Assembly (NCBI RefSeq): GCF_003626645.1 | Contig: NZ_RBAM01000010.1 | Coordinates: forward strand, 186,001-250,000 | Direction of reading: 5' to 3' | Origin: Streptomyces klenkii | GTDB taxonomy: Bacteria; Actinomycetota; Actinomycetes; Streptomycetales; Streptomycetaceae | DNA: 64,000 nt | Shown here: positions 16,505 through 25,897 of the stretch, piece by piece | Numbering within the stretch: the first letter of the stretch is position 1 | Layout: the number at the start of each line of letters is the position of its first letter | Notes under the pieces: model-generated | Database searches by the model: none | What the model saw: only the letters and a program-made list of their open reading frames with translations | What the model was told of the DNA's origin: nothing | Translations under genes and position numbers: made by a program

Positions 16505-17986
16505 TCATCGCGCCGCCCCTGCCGTCTCGGTACTTTCGGCGGCGGCCCGCGGGGCGTCATCACCATCCGTCGCACGGGGGCGACCGCGGAGGCCGAAGGC
16601 GCTGATGAGCGCAGCGAGGGCGGCCGCGATGAGCGGGACGAGCAGGGCGGCGTGGTAGCCGTCAACTAGGGCCTTGGGGGATCCGCCGTCAGCGGTGGCC
16701 GCGACGTTGACGGCGGTGACGGTGGACAGTCCGAGGGCGGCGCCGAACTGGAAGGAGGTGTAGAGGAGGCCTCCGGCGAGGCCCTGCTCCTCCTCGTCGA
16801 TGCCCTCGGTGGCGACGATGGTGAGCGGGCCGTAGGACAGGGAGAACGCCAGGCCGAGGGTGATGAAGCTGGGGAACATCGCCGCATACGTCCAGTCGGC
16901 GCCGACCGGCAGGAACAGGGCGTACGACAGCACGGCCAGCACCAGGCCGCCGAAGATGACCCGGGCGTTGCCGAAGCGGTTGACGAGTTTGGGGGTGAGG
17001 GTGGGCGAGAGTACGGCGTCGATGCCGATCACCAGAAGCGCGAGGCTGGTCTGGACCGTGGACCAGCCGCGCAGCTCCCGCAGATACAGCACGGCGATGA
17101 ACTGGAAGCCGAAGAAGCCGGCGGAGAAGAGCAGCGCGACGAGATTGGCGCGCACCAGGGAACCACTGCGGAAGACCCCCAGCCGCACGAGCGGGGCGGC
17201 TGCCCGGCGTTCGGCCAGTACGAAGACGGTGAGGAGCGCGAAGCCCGTGGCGAGGGTGCCCAGTGTCTGAACCACACCGGTGTGGGCGGCGCGTTCGACG
17301 GCGAGGACGAGGAGCACGATCGCACCGGTCACGGTGAGCGCCCCGAGCAGATCGACACGCTGCCCGGCCCGGTCGGGCCGCTCGGACTTGGGAATGAGGG
17401 CGAGGGCGGCGACCAGGATGAGGAACGACAGGACTACGGGCGCGAAGAACACCCAGCGCCAGTCGGCCGAGGTCAGCAGCCCTCCGACGACCAGGCCGAC
17501 GGAGAAACCTCCGGCCGCGGTGCCCGAGTAGACCAGAAGGGCCTTGTCGCGCTGCGGCCCCTCCTCGAAGCCGGTCGTGATGATGGACAGCCCGGCCGGA
17601 GTCATGAACGCGGCGGCGACCCCCGTCACGAAGCGGGCGGCGATGAGCGTCGGCCCATCGTCGGCGAAGCCGCCCAGGCCGGAGAAGAGCAGGAACACGG
17701 TGAGCCAGAAAAGAAATACCTGCCGGCGGCCGAAGAGGTCCGCCGCTCTTCCGCCCAGCAGCATGAACCCGCCGTAACCCACGACGTAGGCGCTCATCAC
17801 CCACTGCAACTCACCGGTGGACATTCCCAGGTCGGCACGGATCGACGGCAGGGCCACATTGAGCATGGCCACATCGATTCCCTCCAGGAAGATCGCTCCG
17901 CACAGCACGAAGAGCACTCCCCAGGCGCGGCCGCCCAGACGGGCGGCGCCGGGCTCCGGCGGTGGTGACGTGGACGACGTGGACAC
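16505..17986 (-). CDS. MFS drug/proton antiporter, DHA2-like
   Basis: 493 residues with about 14 predicted membrane helices. The first-helix motif is FLEGIDVAMLNVALPSI, motif A is GGRAADLFGRRQVFLF, and motif C-like glycines lie in VYSGTAAGGFSVGLVVGG. DHA2 pumps export antibiotics and dyes. It diverges from the HxlR regulator at 18105, which shares the control region with the dyad at 18036, so it is probably repressed or induced by that regulator. The start MSTSSTSPP at 17986 follows AAGGAGCC. Confidence 0.9.
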   Translation of the reverse strand: MSTSSTSPPPEPGAARLGGRAWGVLFVLCGAIFLEGIDVAMLNVALPSIRADLGMSTGELQWVMSAYVVGYGGFMLLGGRAADLFGRRQVFLFWLTVFLLFSGLGGFADDGPTLIAARFVTGVAAAFMTPAGLSIITTGFEEGPQRDKALLVYSGTAAGGFSVGLVVGGLLTSADWRWVFFAPVVLSFLILVAALALIPKSERPDRAGQRVDLLGALTVTGAIVLLVLAVERAAHTGVVQTLGTLATGFALLTVFVLAERRAAAPLVRLGVFRSGSLVRANLVALLFSAGFFGFQFIAVLYLRELRGWSTVQTSLALLVIGIDAVLSPTLTPKLVNRFGNARVIFGGLVLAVLSYALFLPVGADWTYAAMFPSFITLGLAFSLSYGPLTIVATEGIDEEEQGLAGGLLYTSFQFGAALGLSTVTAVNVAATADGGSPKALVDGYHAALLVPLIAAALAALISAFGLRGRPRATDGDDAPRAAAESTETAGAAR

Positions 17987-18035
17987 AGGATGGCTCCTTC
18001 AAGCAAGAGGAGGGAGAAGACAAGAAGGGCATCGC

Positions 18036-18055
18036 AGGTGGTTACCAAATCACCT
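18036..18055. promoter_or_regulatory. Dyad between MFS pump and HxlR regulator
   Basis: AGGTG (18036-18040) and CACCT (18051-18055) flank GTTACCAAAT in the divergent region. Placement suits an HxlR operator, but the arms are short. Confidence 0.35.
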
Positions 18056-18104
18056 GTCAGTTCCCTCTTGTTACCGCCTCGATCCTGGTGCACCCTGAAC
18101 GACC

Positions 18105-18563
18105 ATGGAAGAAGGCACTTTGAAGTCACCGAGTTACTGCACGGGAACCGAGGACGACCAGGCCCGCCAGTGGGACACCCGAGAGGGCTGCGAGGTCCGT
18201 CAGATCCTCGACCGCGTGGCCGACAAGTGGTCGCTGCTCGTCATCGCCCTGCTCGACCGCCGCACCCTGCGCTTCACCGAACTGCGGCGCGAGATCGACG
18301 GGATCAGCCAGCGCATGCTGACTGTGACACTGCGCCAGCTGGAGCGCGACGGGCTGGTGCGCCGCACGGTGCACCCGGTCGTCCCGCCGCGCGTGGACTA
18401 CCAGCTCACCCCGATGGGCACGACGCTGCACGACACCATCCAGGCGCTCGTCACCTGGACCGAGGACCACCAGGACAAGATCGCCGCCGCACGCGCCGAC
18501 TACGACCAGCGCGAGGCCAAAACCGGGGCGTACGAGGTCCAGGCTGTCATCCAGCGGCAGTAA
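18105..18563 (+). CDS. HxlR-family transcriptional regulator
   Basis: 152 residues. The typical single Cys near the start of the domain is seen (REGCEVRQILDRVADKWSLL), then LRFTELRREIDGISQRML and TLRQLERDGLVRRTVHP, the winged helix of HxlR proteins. C-terminal wing: DYQLTPMGTTL. HxlR members often sense electrophiles or oxidants through the N-terminal Cys. It diverges from the MFS pump. Confidence 0.92.
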   Translation: MEEGTLKSPSYCTGTEDDQARQWDTREGCEVRQILDRVADKWSLLVIALLDRRTLRFTELRREIDGISQRMLTVTLRQLERDGLVRRTVHPVVPPRVDYQLTPMGTTLHDTIQALVTWTEDHQDKIAAARADYDQREAKTGAYEVQAVIQRQ

Positions 18564-18939
18564 ACGCACCGCTGGTGAGGACGGGGACCACGCTGGAAGC
18601 ATCCAGTTCCGTCGCCCTCCGCTCCAGGATCGGCCCCGTCAGGCCATCGCCTCCCCGCGCGCCACCCGCTACCGCGTCGACACCGACCTCACCCTGGGCC
18701 CTGGCCCGCCCATCGCACGGCAGGGCGACGAGCGCGAACGGGCAGTCGCTCGCGGCGCGGTGAGGCATACCACGGCAACAGCGCCGGCCGCAGTCTCTGG
18801 TCAGCCGCCCTGGCCGACCGGACTCGTCCCGCACCACAGAGAACGTTCCCCCCTTTGTCCTCCCGCCCCTGTCCCGACGACGCACCGAAGATTTGGCTCA
18901 GGCACGCCCGACACACTCCGCCCAGGCTCGGCATCGGGC
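18564..18939. other. Intergenic, nothing supportable
   Basis: An open minus-strand stretch of about 110 codons crosses this gap but shows no recognisable motif and has the compositional look of a shadow reading. Confidence 0.3.
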
Positions 18940-20517
18940 CTAGCTGGGGAGTCGGAGGAGGAAGGTCGCGCCTTGACTGGTCGGCGTGGCAGTCAGGGTT
19001 CCTTGGTGGTGGTGAGTGATGTCTCGGGCGATGGCGAGACCGAGGCCGCTGCCGCCGGTGTCGCGGGTGCGTGCTTCGTCGAGGCGGGTGAAGCGCTCGA
19101 AGATGCGTTCACGGTCCGCTTCAGGGATGGGGTCGCCGTCGTTGTGGACGGCGCATTCCACCCATCCAGGCCGGGAGTCGAGGGTGACGGTGACCTGGGT
19201 GTCGGCGTGGCGGGCCGCATTGTCGAGGAGGTTGCGCAGCAGGCGGCGTAGTTGGTCGCGGTCGCCGGGGACATCGAGGGGGGCGTCGGGAGCGCGGAGG
19301 GTGAGGCGCGGGGCGGCTCCGGGTTGGGTGTGGGGAATTTCGAGGAGGAGTTCTTGGACGAGGTCGGTGAGGTTTACCCGTGCCCTGGTCCTGGCCCTGG
19401 CCCTGGCCCCGGTCGTCGGTGGCGAGGGGGTGTTGTCGAGGCGTGCGAGGGTGAGGAGGTCCTCGACAAGGTGTTGCAGTCTGGTCGCGGCCTGAAGGGC
19501 GTTGGTGAGGGCGCCGGGCCGTCGGGGGTGGGTGAGGGCGACTTCGAGGGTGGCGCGTAGGCCGGTGACGGGGCTGCGTAGTTCGTGGGCGGCATCCGCG
19601 ATGAAACGACGTTGTCGGTGGGCGTGGGCATCGAGGATGTCGAGGGTGTCGTTGGTGGTGCGGGCCAGGCGGGTGATCTCGTCCTCGGCTGCGGGGACGG
19701 GGACGCGGGTGCCTGCGCCCGGCTGGTCGACGGTGGCCAGACGGGTGCGGATGGCTTCGATGGGGCGCAGGGCGCGGGTGGTTGCCACCCAGGCGCTGAG
19801 GGCGACGATCAGAGCGGCCAGTGGGACCGCGCCGGCCAGGGCCGGGATGAGCGCGTCGGCTGCTTGGGCCGCCTCGGTCCGGGTGACGGCGACGTAGACG
19901 GTGTAACGGCCGGCGGGGGCTGACGAGGGGCTGGGGATGTCGGGGGTGTGGATGTCGGGGGTGTGGATGTCGGGGGTGTGGATGTCGACGCTGGTGCCGG
20001 CCATGTCCAGGCTCTGTCCGGCCAGGACCGCGGCTTTGGAGAGACAGTCGGTGACGGGCTGCCCGGACGGGGTGTGAGAGGGGGCTTGCCGGCAGGAAGA
20101 GGCCGGCGTGCCGAAGTGGACCGGCACGAAGGTCCCCCAACCCGGTCGCGCCGACGCGGGCGCGGGCGGGAGCGCTCTGGCCGCGTCGGGGAACGCCTCG
20201 GGAAGCCATGATGCAAATGGACCGCTCGGGCCGATGATCACCACCGGCCACAGGTCGATGATGTCGCTGGTGGCTTCCGGGTCCCTGGCCTGGATGCGGG
20301 CGAACTCCGCCGAGACCGCGCGGGACTGTGCCAACGCGCGGCCGCGGGCAGCCGTCATCTGTGTGGCGTAGACGTCGTGGTGCAGCCACCACGCGCCGGC
20401 GCCGGCGAGGATCAAGGCGGCAGCGCCCGCGGCACAAGCGGTACGGGCCCGGGTGGGCAGCCGCGCCCACCACAGGAGCGTCCGGCCGGGAATCCGGAGA
20501 AGAGCGGGGTCAGGCAT
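18940..20517 (-). CDS. Sensor histidine kinase, partner of the regulator at 20510
   Basis: 525 residues. A membrane helix at about 28-48 and another at about 225-250 bound a roughly 175-residue external sensor. HAMP region follows, then phospho-His in ADAAHELRSPVTGL, N box LLRNLLDNAARHA, and G boxes GDPIPEADRERIFERF and TGGSGLGLAIARDI. The sensor contains a tandem repeat IHTPD x3, from 15-bp repeats at 19936-19986. A GARARARTRARV stretch in the ATPase domain comes from hexamer repeats near 19380-19410. The ATG overlaps the regulator stop by 8 bp. Confidence 0.92.
   Translation of the reverse strand: MPDPALLRIPGRTLLWWARLPTRARTACAAGAAALILAGAGAWWLHHDVYATQMTAARGRALAQSRAVSAEFARIQARDPEATSDIIDLWPVVIIGPSGPFASWLPEAFPDAARALPPAPASARPGWGTFVPVHFGTPASSCRQAPSHTPSGQPVTDCLSKAAVLAGQSLDMAGTSVDIHTPDIHTPDIHTPDIPSPSSAPAGRYTVYVAVTRTEAAQAADALIPALAGAVPLAALIVALSAWVATTRALRPIEAIRTRLATVDQPGAGTRVPVPAAEDEITRLARTTNDTLDILDAHAHRQRRFIADAAHELRSPVTGLRATLEVALTHPRRPGALTNALQAATRLQHLVEDLLTLARLDNTPSPPTTGARARARTRARVNLTDLVQELLLEIPHTQPGAAPRLTLRAPDAPLDVPGDRDQLRRLLRNLLDNAARHADTQVTVTLDSRPGWVECAVHNDGDPIPEADRERIFERFTRLDEARTRDTGGSGLGLAIARDITHHHQGTLTATPTSQGATFLLRLPS
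19936..19986. repeat. 15-bp tandem repeat inside the kinase sensor domain
   Basis: gatgtcgggggtgtg is repeated exactly at 19936-19950, 19951-19965 and 19966-19980, with a further partial copy. It is in frame, so unit number changes only the length of an Asp-Ile-His-Thr-Pro linker in the extracellular domain. Confidence 0.85.
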
Positions 20518-21205
20518 GCGAGGCGTCCAGGCGGTAGCCGTGTCCCCGGACGGTCACGATGCTCCGGGTGCCGTACGGCTGGTCGATCTTGCGGCGCAGG
20601 AGGCTGATGTACACCTCGACGATGCTCGTCCCGCCCCGGTAGGCGATGTCCCAGGCCTCGCCGAGGATGGTCTCCTTCGACAGCACCCGGCCCGGCTCGC
20701 GCATCAGGACCTCCAGTACCGCGAACTCCTGGCCGGTGACCTCGATGCGCTCATCGCCACGCCCGCAGGTTCGCCCCTGCACATCCAGCCACAGGTCACC
20801 GGCGCGCAGCACGTCCTGCTCGTCCGAGCCCGCGACTGTACGGGTACTGCGGCGGATCAGTGCCCGCAGGTGCGCGGTGAGGACGACCAGGGAGAACGGC
20901 TTCGTCAGATAGTCGTCCGCGCCGGTGTCCAGTCCATGGGCCTCGTCGAGTTCTTCGTCCTTGGCCGTCAGCATCAGCACCGGGGTGTCGACACCCCGGG
21001 CCCTGAGCCGTGTGCATACGGCGAAACCGTTCAGCGACGGCAGCATGACGTCCAGGACGATGGCCGCGAACCTGCCCGTGCCACCGAGCTCCACCGCGGA
21101 CACGCCGTCCGCCGTGTGAGTGACGGTGTACCCCTCGGCCTCCAAGCCGTCCCGCACAGCGGTCGCGATCAACGGATCGTCCTCCACCACCAGAATGTCC
21201 ACCAC
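20510..21205 (-). CDS. OmpR/PhoB-family response regulator
   Basis: 231 residues. The receiver has VVEDDPLI, phospho-Asp in VLDVMLPSLNG and Lys in DDYLTKPFS. The winged helix ends TVRGHGYRLDASHA and contains the AYRGGTSIVEVYISLLRRKI recognition region. It is first in the operon, ahead of the kinase at 20517. Confidence 0.93.
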   Translation of the reverse strand: MVDILVVEDDPLIATAVRDGLEAEGYTVTHTADGVSAVELGGTGRFAAIVLDVMLPSLNGFAVCTRLRARGVDTPVLMLTAKDEELDEAHGLDTGADDYLTKPFSLVVLTAHLRALIRRSTRTVAGSDEQDVLRAGDLWLDVQGRTCGRGDERIEVTGQEFAVLEVLMREPGRVLSKETILGEAWDIAYRGGTSIVEVYISLLRRKIDQPYGTRSIVTVRGHGYRLDASHA

Positions 21206-21409
21206 GCCAGCATGGCACCGCAGGAGCGCCTGCCCCGCAGCTCACACAGCGGGCTTCAGGAACGGTTAAGGGTGACCTGCGCATAGTGGGGGCCGCCCCG
21301 CGAGGTCACTGACCGTTGTCGGCGGCGTCACTGGTCGTTGTCAAGCGTGCGGCCGTTGCCGAACAGCGCGGCCGTGCTTCGGCCTGCTTACCGAAAGGCG
21401 TGCCGCCAC

Positions 21410-22681
21410 ATGCGCATTTCCTTCCTGCTCCACAACGCCTACGGCATCGGCGGCACGATCAGGTCGACGTTCAACCTGGCCGCGGCACTGGCAGAGCACA
21501 ACGAAGTGGAGATCATCTCAGTGCTCCGCCACCGTGACGTGCCGGTCATGGGCGCACCCCCCAAGGTGCGTCTGACCCCTCTGGTCGACATGCGCACAGG
21601 CTCCGCGGACTACGACGGTGACGATCCCCGCCACGCACAGCCCGCCAGGGTCTTCCCCCGCGCCGACGGGCGGCACAAGCAGTACAGCAGCCTCACGGAC
21701 GAACGCATCGGCCGGTACCTGTCCAGGCTGGATGCCCACGTGATCGTCGGGACCAGACCGGGACTGAACGTCCACATCGCCTGCCAAGCGCACGGTGCGG
21801 CCATCAGAGTGGGGCAGGAGCACCTGACCCTTTCGGGCCATGGCTTTCGTATGCGGCACGAGATACGCCACCGCTATCAATTGCTGGACGCCCTCACCAC
21901 CGTCACCGAGGCCGACGCGCGCGCCTACCGGCAGCTCGGTCTGCCGGGGGTGAGGGTGGAGGCCGTACCGAACAGTGTCCCCGCCGCCCGGGTCGAACCG
22001 GCCGACGGCGCCGGCAAGGTGGTCGTGGCGGCAGGCCGGCTCAATTCGGTGAAGCGATACGACCTGCTCATCCGGGCTTTCTCCGAGGTCGTCGCCGCCT
22101 ACCCGGACTGGCAGCTGCGAATTTTCGGCGGTGGCGACGCCACCGGCAACGAGAAGGACAACCTGTCCGCCCTGATCGGCGAACTCGGGCTGAGCCGCAG
22201 CGTCCGGCTCATGGGCAGAGCCAATCGGATGGAAGCGGAGTGGGCGAAGGGTTCCATCGCCGCTTCCACCTCTGACCATGAATCTTTCGGCATGACCATC
22301 GTCGAGGCGATGCGCAGCGGTCTCCCCGTCGTCTCCACGGATTGCCCCGCCGGACCACGCGAAATCATCAAGGACCGAGTCGACGGACGCCTCGTCCGTC
22401 CCGGTGACCCCGGCGACATCGCAGCCGCCCTACTCGAACTGGTGGGTAACGAGGAACTACGGCAGCGCATGGGCGAGGCAGCCCTGAAGAACTCGACCCG
22501 CTTCGACCCCGCGCGTATAGCGGAGCGACACCTGAGTCTCTACCAGGACCTGCTCCGTCTCGGCCCCGGACGACGCTCGCTCGGTCCCGTGCGGGAAATC
22601 GCACATCGAGCGCGTACCAGCACGATCGACACAGCACACGCCCTGCGCTCCACTGCCCGCGAGGTCCTGAAGAAGCGCTGA
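21410..22681 (+). CDS. GT-B glycosyltransferase (GT4 family)
   Basis: 423 residues. The N-terminal half starts MRISFLLHNAYGIGGTIRS. The C-terminal half has the nucleotide-sugar signature DHESFGMTIVEAMRSGLPVV near 310 (E-x7-E) plus AAGRLNSVKRYDLLIRAF. These retaining enzymes build cell-wall or secreted polysaccharides. The start at 21410 is chosen because the homologous fold begins there; an in-frame start at 21338 adds an unlikely leader. It stands alone and divergent from the two-component operon. Acceptor unknown. Confidence 0.88.
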   Translation: MRISFLLHNAYGIGGTIRSTFNLAAALAEHNEVEIISVLRHRDVPVMGAPPKVRLTPLVDMRTGSADYDGDDPRHAQPARVFPRADGRHKQYSSLTDERIGRYLSRLDAHVIVGTRPGLNVHIACQAHGAAIRVGQEHLTLSGHGFRMRHEIRHRYQLLDALTTVTEADARAYRQLGLPGVRVEAVPNSVPAARVEPADGAGKVVVAAGRLNSVKRYDLLIRAFSEVVAAYPDWQLRIFGGGDATGNEKDNLSALIGELGLSRSVRLMGRANRMEAEWAKGSIAASTSDHESFGMTIVEAMRSGLPVVSTDCPAGPREIIKDRVDGRLVRPGDPGDIAAALLELVGNEELRQRMGEAALKNSTRFDPARIAERHLSLYQDLLRLGPGRRSLGPVREIAHRARTSTIDTAHALRSTAREVLKKR

Positions 22682-22736
22682 GTGCCGGCGGGATAAGAGT
22701 CATCGGCACCTCTCTACCTACGAAGCTCAAGACGGA

Positions 22737-22934
22737 GTGAACGTACGCATCGGCGACAAGGCCGACTGGTCGCAGGGCATGGCGCAGTATCAGGCGACCT
22801 TGCGTCAGGGGATTTTTGCCCGCGACGGTGTCGCCCGGATGCTCTTCGCATTCCTCTTCCGCACCGACTGCGAGCCCCCGGAGTTCGCGCCCTGGGCGGA
22901 CACCGCTCCCGACGGCCCCCGGGAGCAGCGGTGA
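22737..22934 (+). CDS. Small hypothetical ORF of unknown origin
   Basis: A 65-codon reading (GDKADWSQGMAQYQATLRQG, then RMLFAFLFRTDCEPPEF) with balanced codon use. Its stop overlaps a GTG at 22931 (GTGA) that opens a second reading, RFAAAEAQLDCAELVSSPP, which becomes implausible after about 35 codons. This looks like either a tiny gene or the start of a two-gene relic destroyed toward 23230. I recognise no family. The surrounding gap (22682-23232) holds nothing else. Confidence 0.3.
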   Translation: MNVRIGDKADWSQGMAQYQATLRQGIFARDGVARMLFAFLFRTDCEPPEFAPWADTAPDGPREQR

Positions 22935-23232
22935 GGTTCGCAGCTGCCGAGGCCCAGCTCGACTGCGCCGAGCTGGTCTCCAGCCCGCCCGCCCGGCGCG
23001 AGGCCGCCCTCGGCCGGCTCGCCCGCCGAAACCGCCGGCCACCTGCACCGCACCGGCTTCGCCACCTTCCGCCTTCCGCATCGGCCGGCTGCGGCAGGGC
23101 GTCGAAGGCAGCCGCCGGCTCGTGCCCGGCCCGGCCGGCTACCGGCACCGCCCGCCGACCCATGGCGGTTCTGGACGCGCTGCACGCCCCCCGGCCGCCG
23201 CGACGACGCCCGGCGGTTCGTACGTCACCTCT

Positions 23233-24186
23233 TCAGCCCTCCCGCTCCCACGGCCTCAGCTTCTCCGGGTTGCGGACCGCCCAGATCCGGGTGACGCGCC
23301 CGTCGGAGACGTCGAACGCGGCCACGGTCGCGACGACGCCGGCACGCCGGGCCACCAGGCCCGGCGCACCGTTGACCGACCGCTCCAGGAGTTCGAGCCC
23401 CGGAGCCCTATCGGCGATGGCGACCATGTACTGGGCGATGCGCGCGCCGCCCTCGAGCGGGTGCAGAACGGTGCCGACCATGCCCCCGCCGTCGGCCGTC
23501 ATCACGGCAGCCGGGTCGAGGAGAGCGACGAGAGCTGCGATGTCCTTGGTCTCCCACGCCTCTTTGACCTGCCTCACCACGTCCGCCCGGCCGGTCGCCG
23601 GCACCGGGGCGCGCGCGACGCTCACCCGCCGCCGGGCGGAGGCCGCCAGTTGCTTGCAGGCCGCAGGGGTGCGTCCGAGAACGTCGGCGATCCCGGCGAA
23701 CGGGTACCGGAAGACGTCGTGCAGGACGAACGCCACCCGCTCGGCAGGCGTCATCGACTCCAGGACGACGAGGAAGGCCATGGTCACCGACTCGTCCAGA
23801 ACGATCTGGTCGGCGGGGTCGGCGGGGTCGGCGGATGCGGCGGGGTCGGCACGGCCGGTGACGTTGACGCCGCCCGCACCCGCATGGCTCCATTCGGTGC
23901 GGTCGGGCAGCGGCTCGGGCAGCCACGCGCCGACATAGCGTTCACGGCGGGCCCGCGCCGAGCCGAGCAGGTCCAGGCAGATGCGGCTGGTCACCGTCGT
24001 CAGCCAGGCGCCGGGAGACACGATCTCCTCCCGCCGGCGTCGCGGCAGCCCGTACCAGCGTGTGTAGGCATCTTGTACGGCGTCCTCGGCCTCGGTCACC
24101 GAACCGAGCAACCGGTAAGCGACATTGATCAGCCGGCGTCGCTCGCCGGCGGCTATCTCATCCGCGCTGGTCCCGACAGTCCCCAT
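23233..24186 (-). CDS. sigJ: ECF41/SigJ-type RNA polymerase sigma factor with SnoaL-like extension
   Basis: 317 residues. Sigma region 2 is at about 15-80 (LINVAYRLLGSVTEAEDAVQ) and region 4 at about 140-200 (TPAERVAFVLHDVFRYPFAG). The long C-terminal SnoaL-like domain carries the ECF41 landmarks DGGG and NPEKL; in this group that extension controls sigma activity instead of a separate anti-sigma factor. The linker has ADPA repeats from a 9-bp repeat at about 23813-23850. The usual ECF41 neighbours (a carboxymuconolactone decarboxylase or an epimerase) are absent; the divergent gene is a small membrane protein. Confidence 0.9.
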   Translation of the reverse strand: MGTVGTSADEIAAGERRRLINVAYRLLGSVTEAEDAVQDAYTRWYGLPRRRREEIVSPGAWLTTVTSRICLDLLGSARARRERYVGAWLPEPLPDRTEWSHAGAGGVNVTGRADPAASADPADPADQIVLDESVTMAFLVVLESMTPAERVAFVLHDVFRYPFAGIADVLGRTPAACKQLAASARRRVSVARAPVPATGRADVVRQVKEAWETKDIAALVALLDPAAVMTADGGGMVGTVLHPLEGGARIAQYMVAIADRAPGLELLERSVNGAPGLVARRAGVVATVAAFDVSDGRVTRIWAVRNPEKLRPWEREG

Positions 24187-24286
24187 GCTTCCGGCCGCCC
24201 CCTCGCCTTACCTTTCGCAGCCCCGCGTCGTCGGTCTGGTGAGACCTTATCGACCTACTGCCCGAGGGCGGAAAAGAGGATGCGGC

Positions 24287-24673
24287 ATGACCACTCAGGT
24301 GACCGCTCAGGTGACGACGACGGCGAACGCACAGCGCAGCTCCTCGTTCCTGAGGATCGCGATCGCTCTGCAAACCCTGACCATCTTCCTTCAGGCGGTC
24401 TCCGCCGGACTGCTGCTGAGCTCGTCCTACGGAGAGCCGCTGCACAGCGTCGGAGCCCGTGTGATGTACGGGGCATCAATGCTGTACGTACTCGCGGCGG
24501 TGCTGGCCTGGAAGCCGGGCGGGGGCTCGCCCCGGCCTGTCCTGCACGCGTCTGCATTCCTCGTACTCGCCTCGGTCCAGGTCGTACTCGGCATCACGCA
24601 CGTCCCCTCGGTCCACCTCCCCCTCGGCGTCCTGATGTTCGGTCTGAGTGTGCTGGCGCTGGCCCGGCGCTGA
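24287..24673 (+). CDS. Small four-helix membrane protein, hypothetical
   Basis: 128 residues with a Thr/Gln-rich N-terminus and four hydrophobic segments: LRIAIALQTLTIFLQAVSAG, ARVMYGASMLYVLAAVLAW, VLHASAFLVLASVQVVLGI and LPLGVLMFGLSVLAL. The ATG at 24287 follows AAAAGAGGA. It diverges from sigJ, so it may be its regulated partner (inference). No named family recognised. Confidence 0.7.
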   Translation: MTTQVTAQVTTTANAQRSSSFLRIAIALQTLTIFLQAVSAGLLLSSSYGEPLHSVGARVMYGASMLYVLAAVLAWKPGGGSPRPVLHASAFLVLASVQVVLGITHVPSVHLPLGVLMFGLSVLALARR

Positions 24674-24742
24674 CACCGTGTCCTGCATGGCTGTTGATCG
24701 TTGGCGGGAGAGCAGGCGGCCGCGAACGCGTGGGGTGTACAT

Positions 24743-25897
24743 ATGACGTCCTTTTCCCCTCCCCAGGGACCGATTCGCGTCGGTGTCGTAGGTCTGAGCG
24801 CGAGCGGCGGGTGGGCGGCCGCCGCCCACGTGCCGGCGCTGGCCGGGCTCGACGGATACGAGTTGCGGGCGCTGAGCGCCAGCAGCGACGAGTCGGCGCG
24901 TGCGGCAGGCGAGAAGTATGCGGTGCCGCTGACCTTCAGCAGTGCGGAGGAGCTGGCCCGCAGCGAGGAAGTCGATCTCGTGGTGGTGACGGTGAGGGTT
25001 CCACAGCACCTGGAGCTCATCCGGCCTGCGCTCGAAGCGGGGAAGAGGGTGTTCAGCGAGTGGCCGCTGGCTACCGACCTCGCGCAGGCCGAGGAACTGG
25101 CGGACCTCGCGCATCGCAGGGGGTTGCTGACGGCCGTGGGCCTCCAGGCCCGGTCGTCTCCGCCGCTTCGGTATCTGCGGGCCTTGATCGCCGAGGGCTA
25201 TGTCGGGCGGGTGCTGTCGACCAGCATGCTCGCTTCGGGTGGCTATTGGGGCGCCACGTACGACGACAGTCATGCCTACTTGCTGGACGTCACGAGCGGC
25301 GCCACGCTGCTGTCGATCCCCTTCGGGCACTCGGTCGACGCGCTGGCCATGGTGCTCGGGGAGTTCCGCGAGGTGTCGGCGCACATTGAAAACCTGCGTC
25401 CCCAGGTCACCCACGTCACGAGCGGGGCGGTCGCGGCCAAGGGTGCCGAAGACCAGATCGCCGTCACCGGTCTGCTCGCATCAGGGGCCGTGGCCGCTGT
25501 GCACTTGCGTGGCGGCGAGTCCCGCGCCACCGCGTTCCACTGGGAGATCAACGGCACGGACGGTGATCTCGTCGTCAAGGCCGGCCAGGCTCAGTGGTGG
25601 TCGGGGCGGCTGCGGCTGTACGGCGCACGGGGCAACGACCGCGTCTTGACCGAGCTCCCGGTTCCCGCCGCCTACCAGCGGTCGCTGCCGCAATGGACCG
25701 AACGATCCGCCGAGCCCGCCTACAACGTCGTCCACGAGTACGCCCTTCTGCGTGACCGGATCACCGGGGACCTTGCGCCGGACACGGACGGCTTTCCCGA
25801 CTTCCGGCACGCGGTCCGGCGGCACAGGATGCTGGAAAACATCCGAGAGGCGGCACGGACCGGCCGGAAGGTCACACTCACACAGCAAGGCTCGTAG
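24743..25897 (+). CDS. Gfo/Idh/MocA-family oxidoreductase (Gal80-like)
   Basis: About 384 residues. The N-terminal Rossmann fold contains VGVVGLSASGGWAAAAHVPA. The motif that should hold EKP reads FSEWPLATDLAQAEELA, so the catalytic Lys is Trp, as in non-catalytic or divergent members such as Gal80. The C-terminal substrate domain is intact to the end. The ATG at 24743 is chosen; an upstream TTG at 24701 is possible. Substrate unknown. This is the second Gfo/Idh/MocA protein here with an altered EKP motif, the other being at 4117. Confidence 0.85.
   Translation: MTSFSPPQGPIRVGVVGLSASGGWAAAAHVPALAGLDGYELRALSASSDESARAAGEKYAVPLTFSSAEELARSEEVDLVVVTVRVPQHLELIRPALEAGKRVFSEWPLATDLAQAEELADLAHRRGLLTAVGLQARSSPPLRYLRALIAEGYVGRVLSTSMLASGGYWGATYDDSHAYLLDVTSGATLLSIPFGHSVDALAMVLGEFREVSAHIENLRPQVTHVTSGAVAAKGAEDQIAVTGLLASGAVAAVHLRGGESRATAFHWEINGTDGDLVVKAGQAQWWSGRLRLYGARGNDRVLTELPVPAAYQRSLPQWTERSAEPAYNVVHEYALLRDRITGDLAPDTDGFPDFRHAVRRHRMLENIREAARTGRKVTLTQQGS

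Noticed and set aside
22816..25389. 857-codon plus-strand frame across sigJ and neighbours
   Set aside because: It runs antisense through sigJ and across three real genes; Arg/Gly/Pro-rich shadow.
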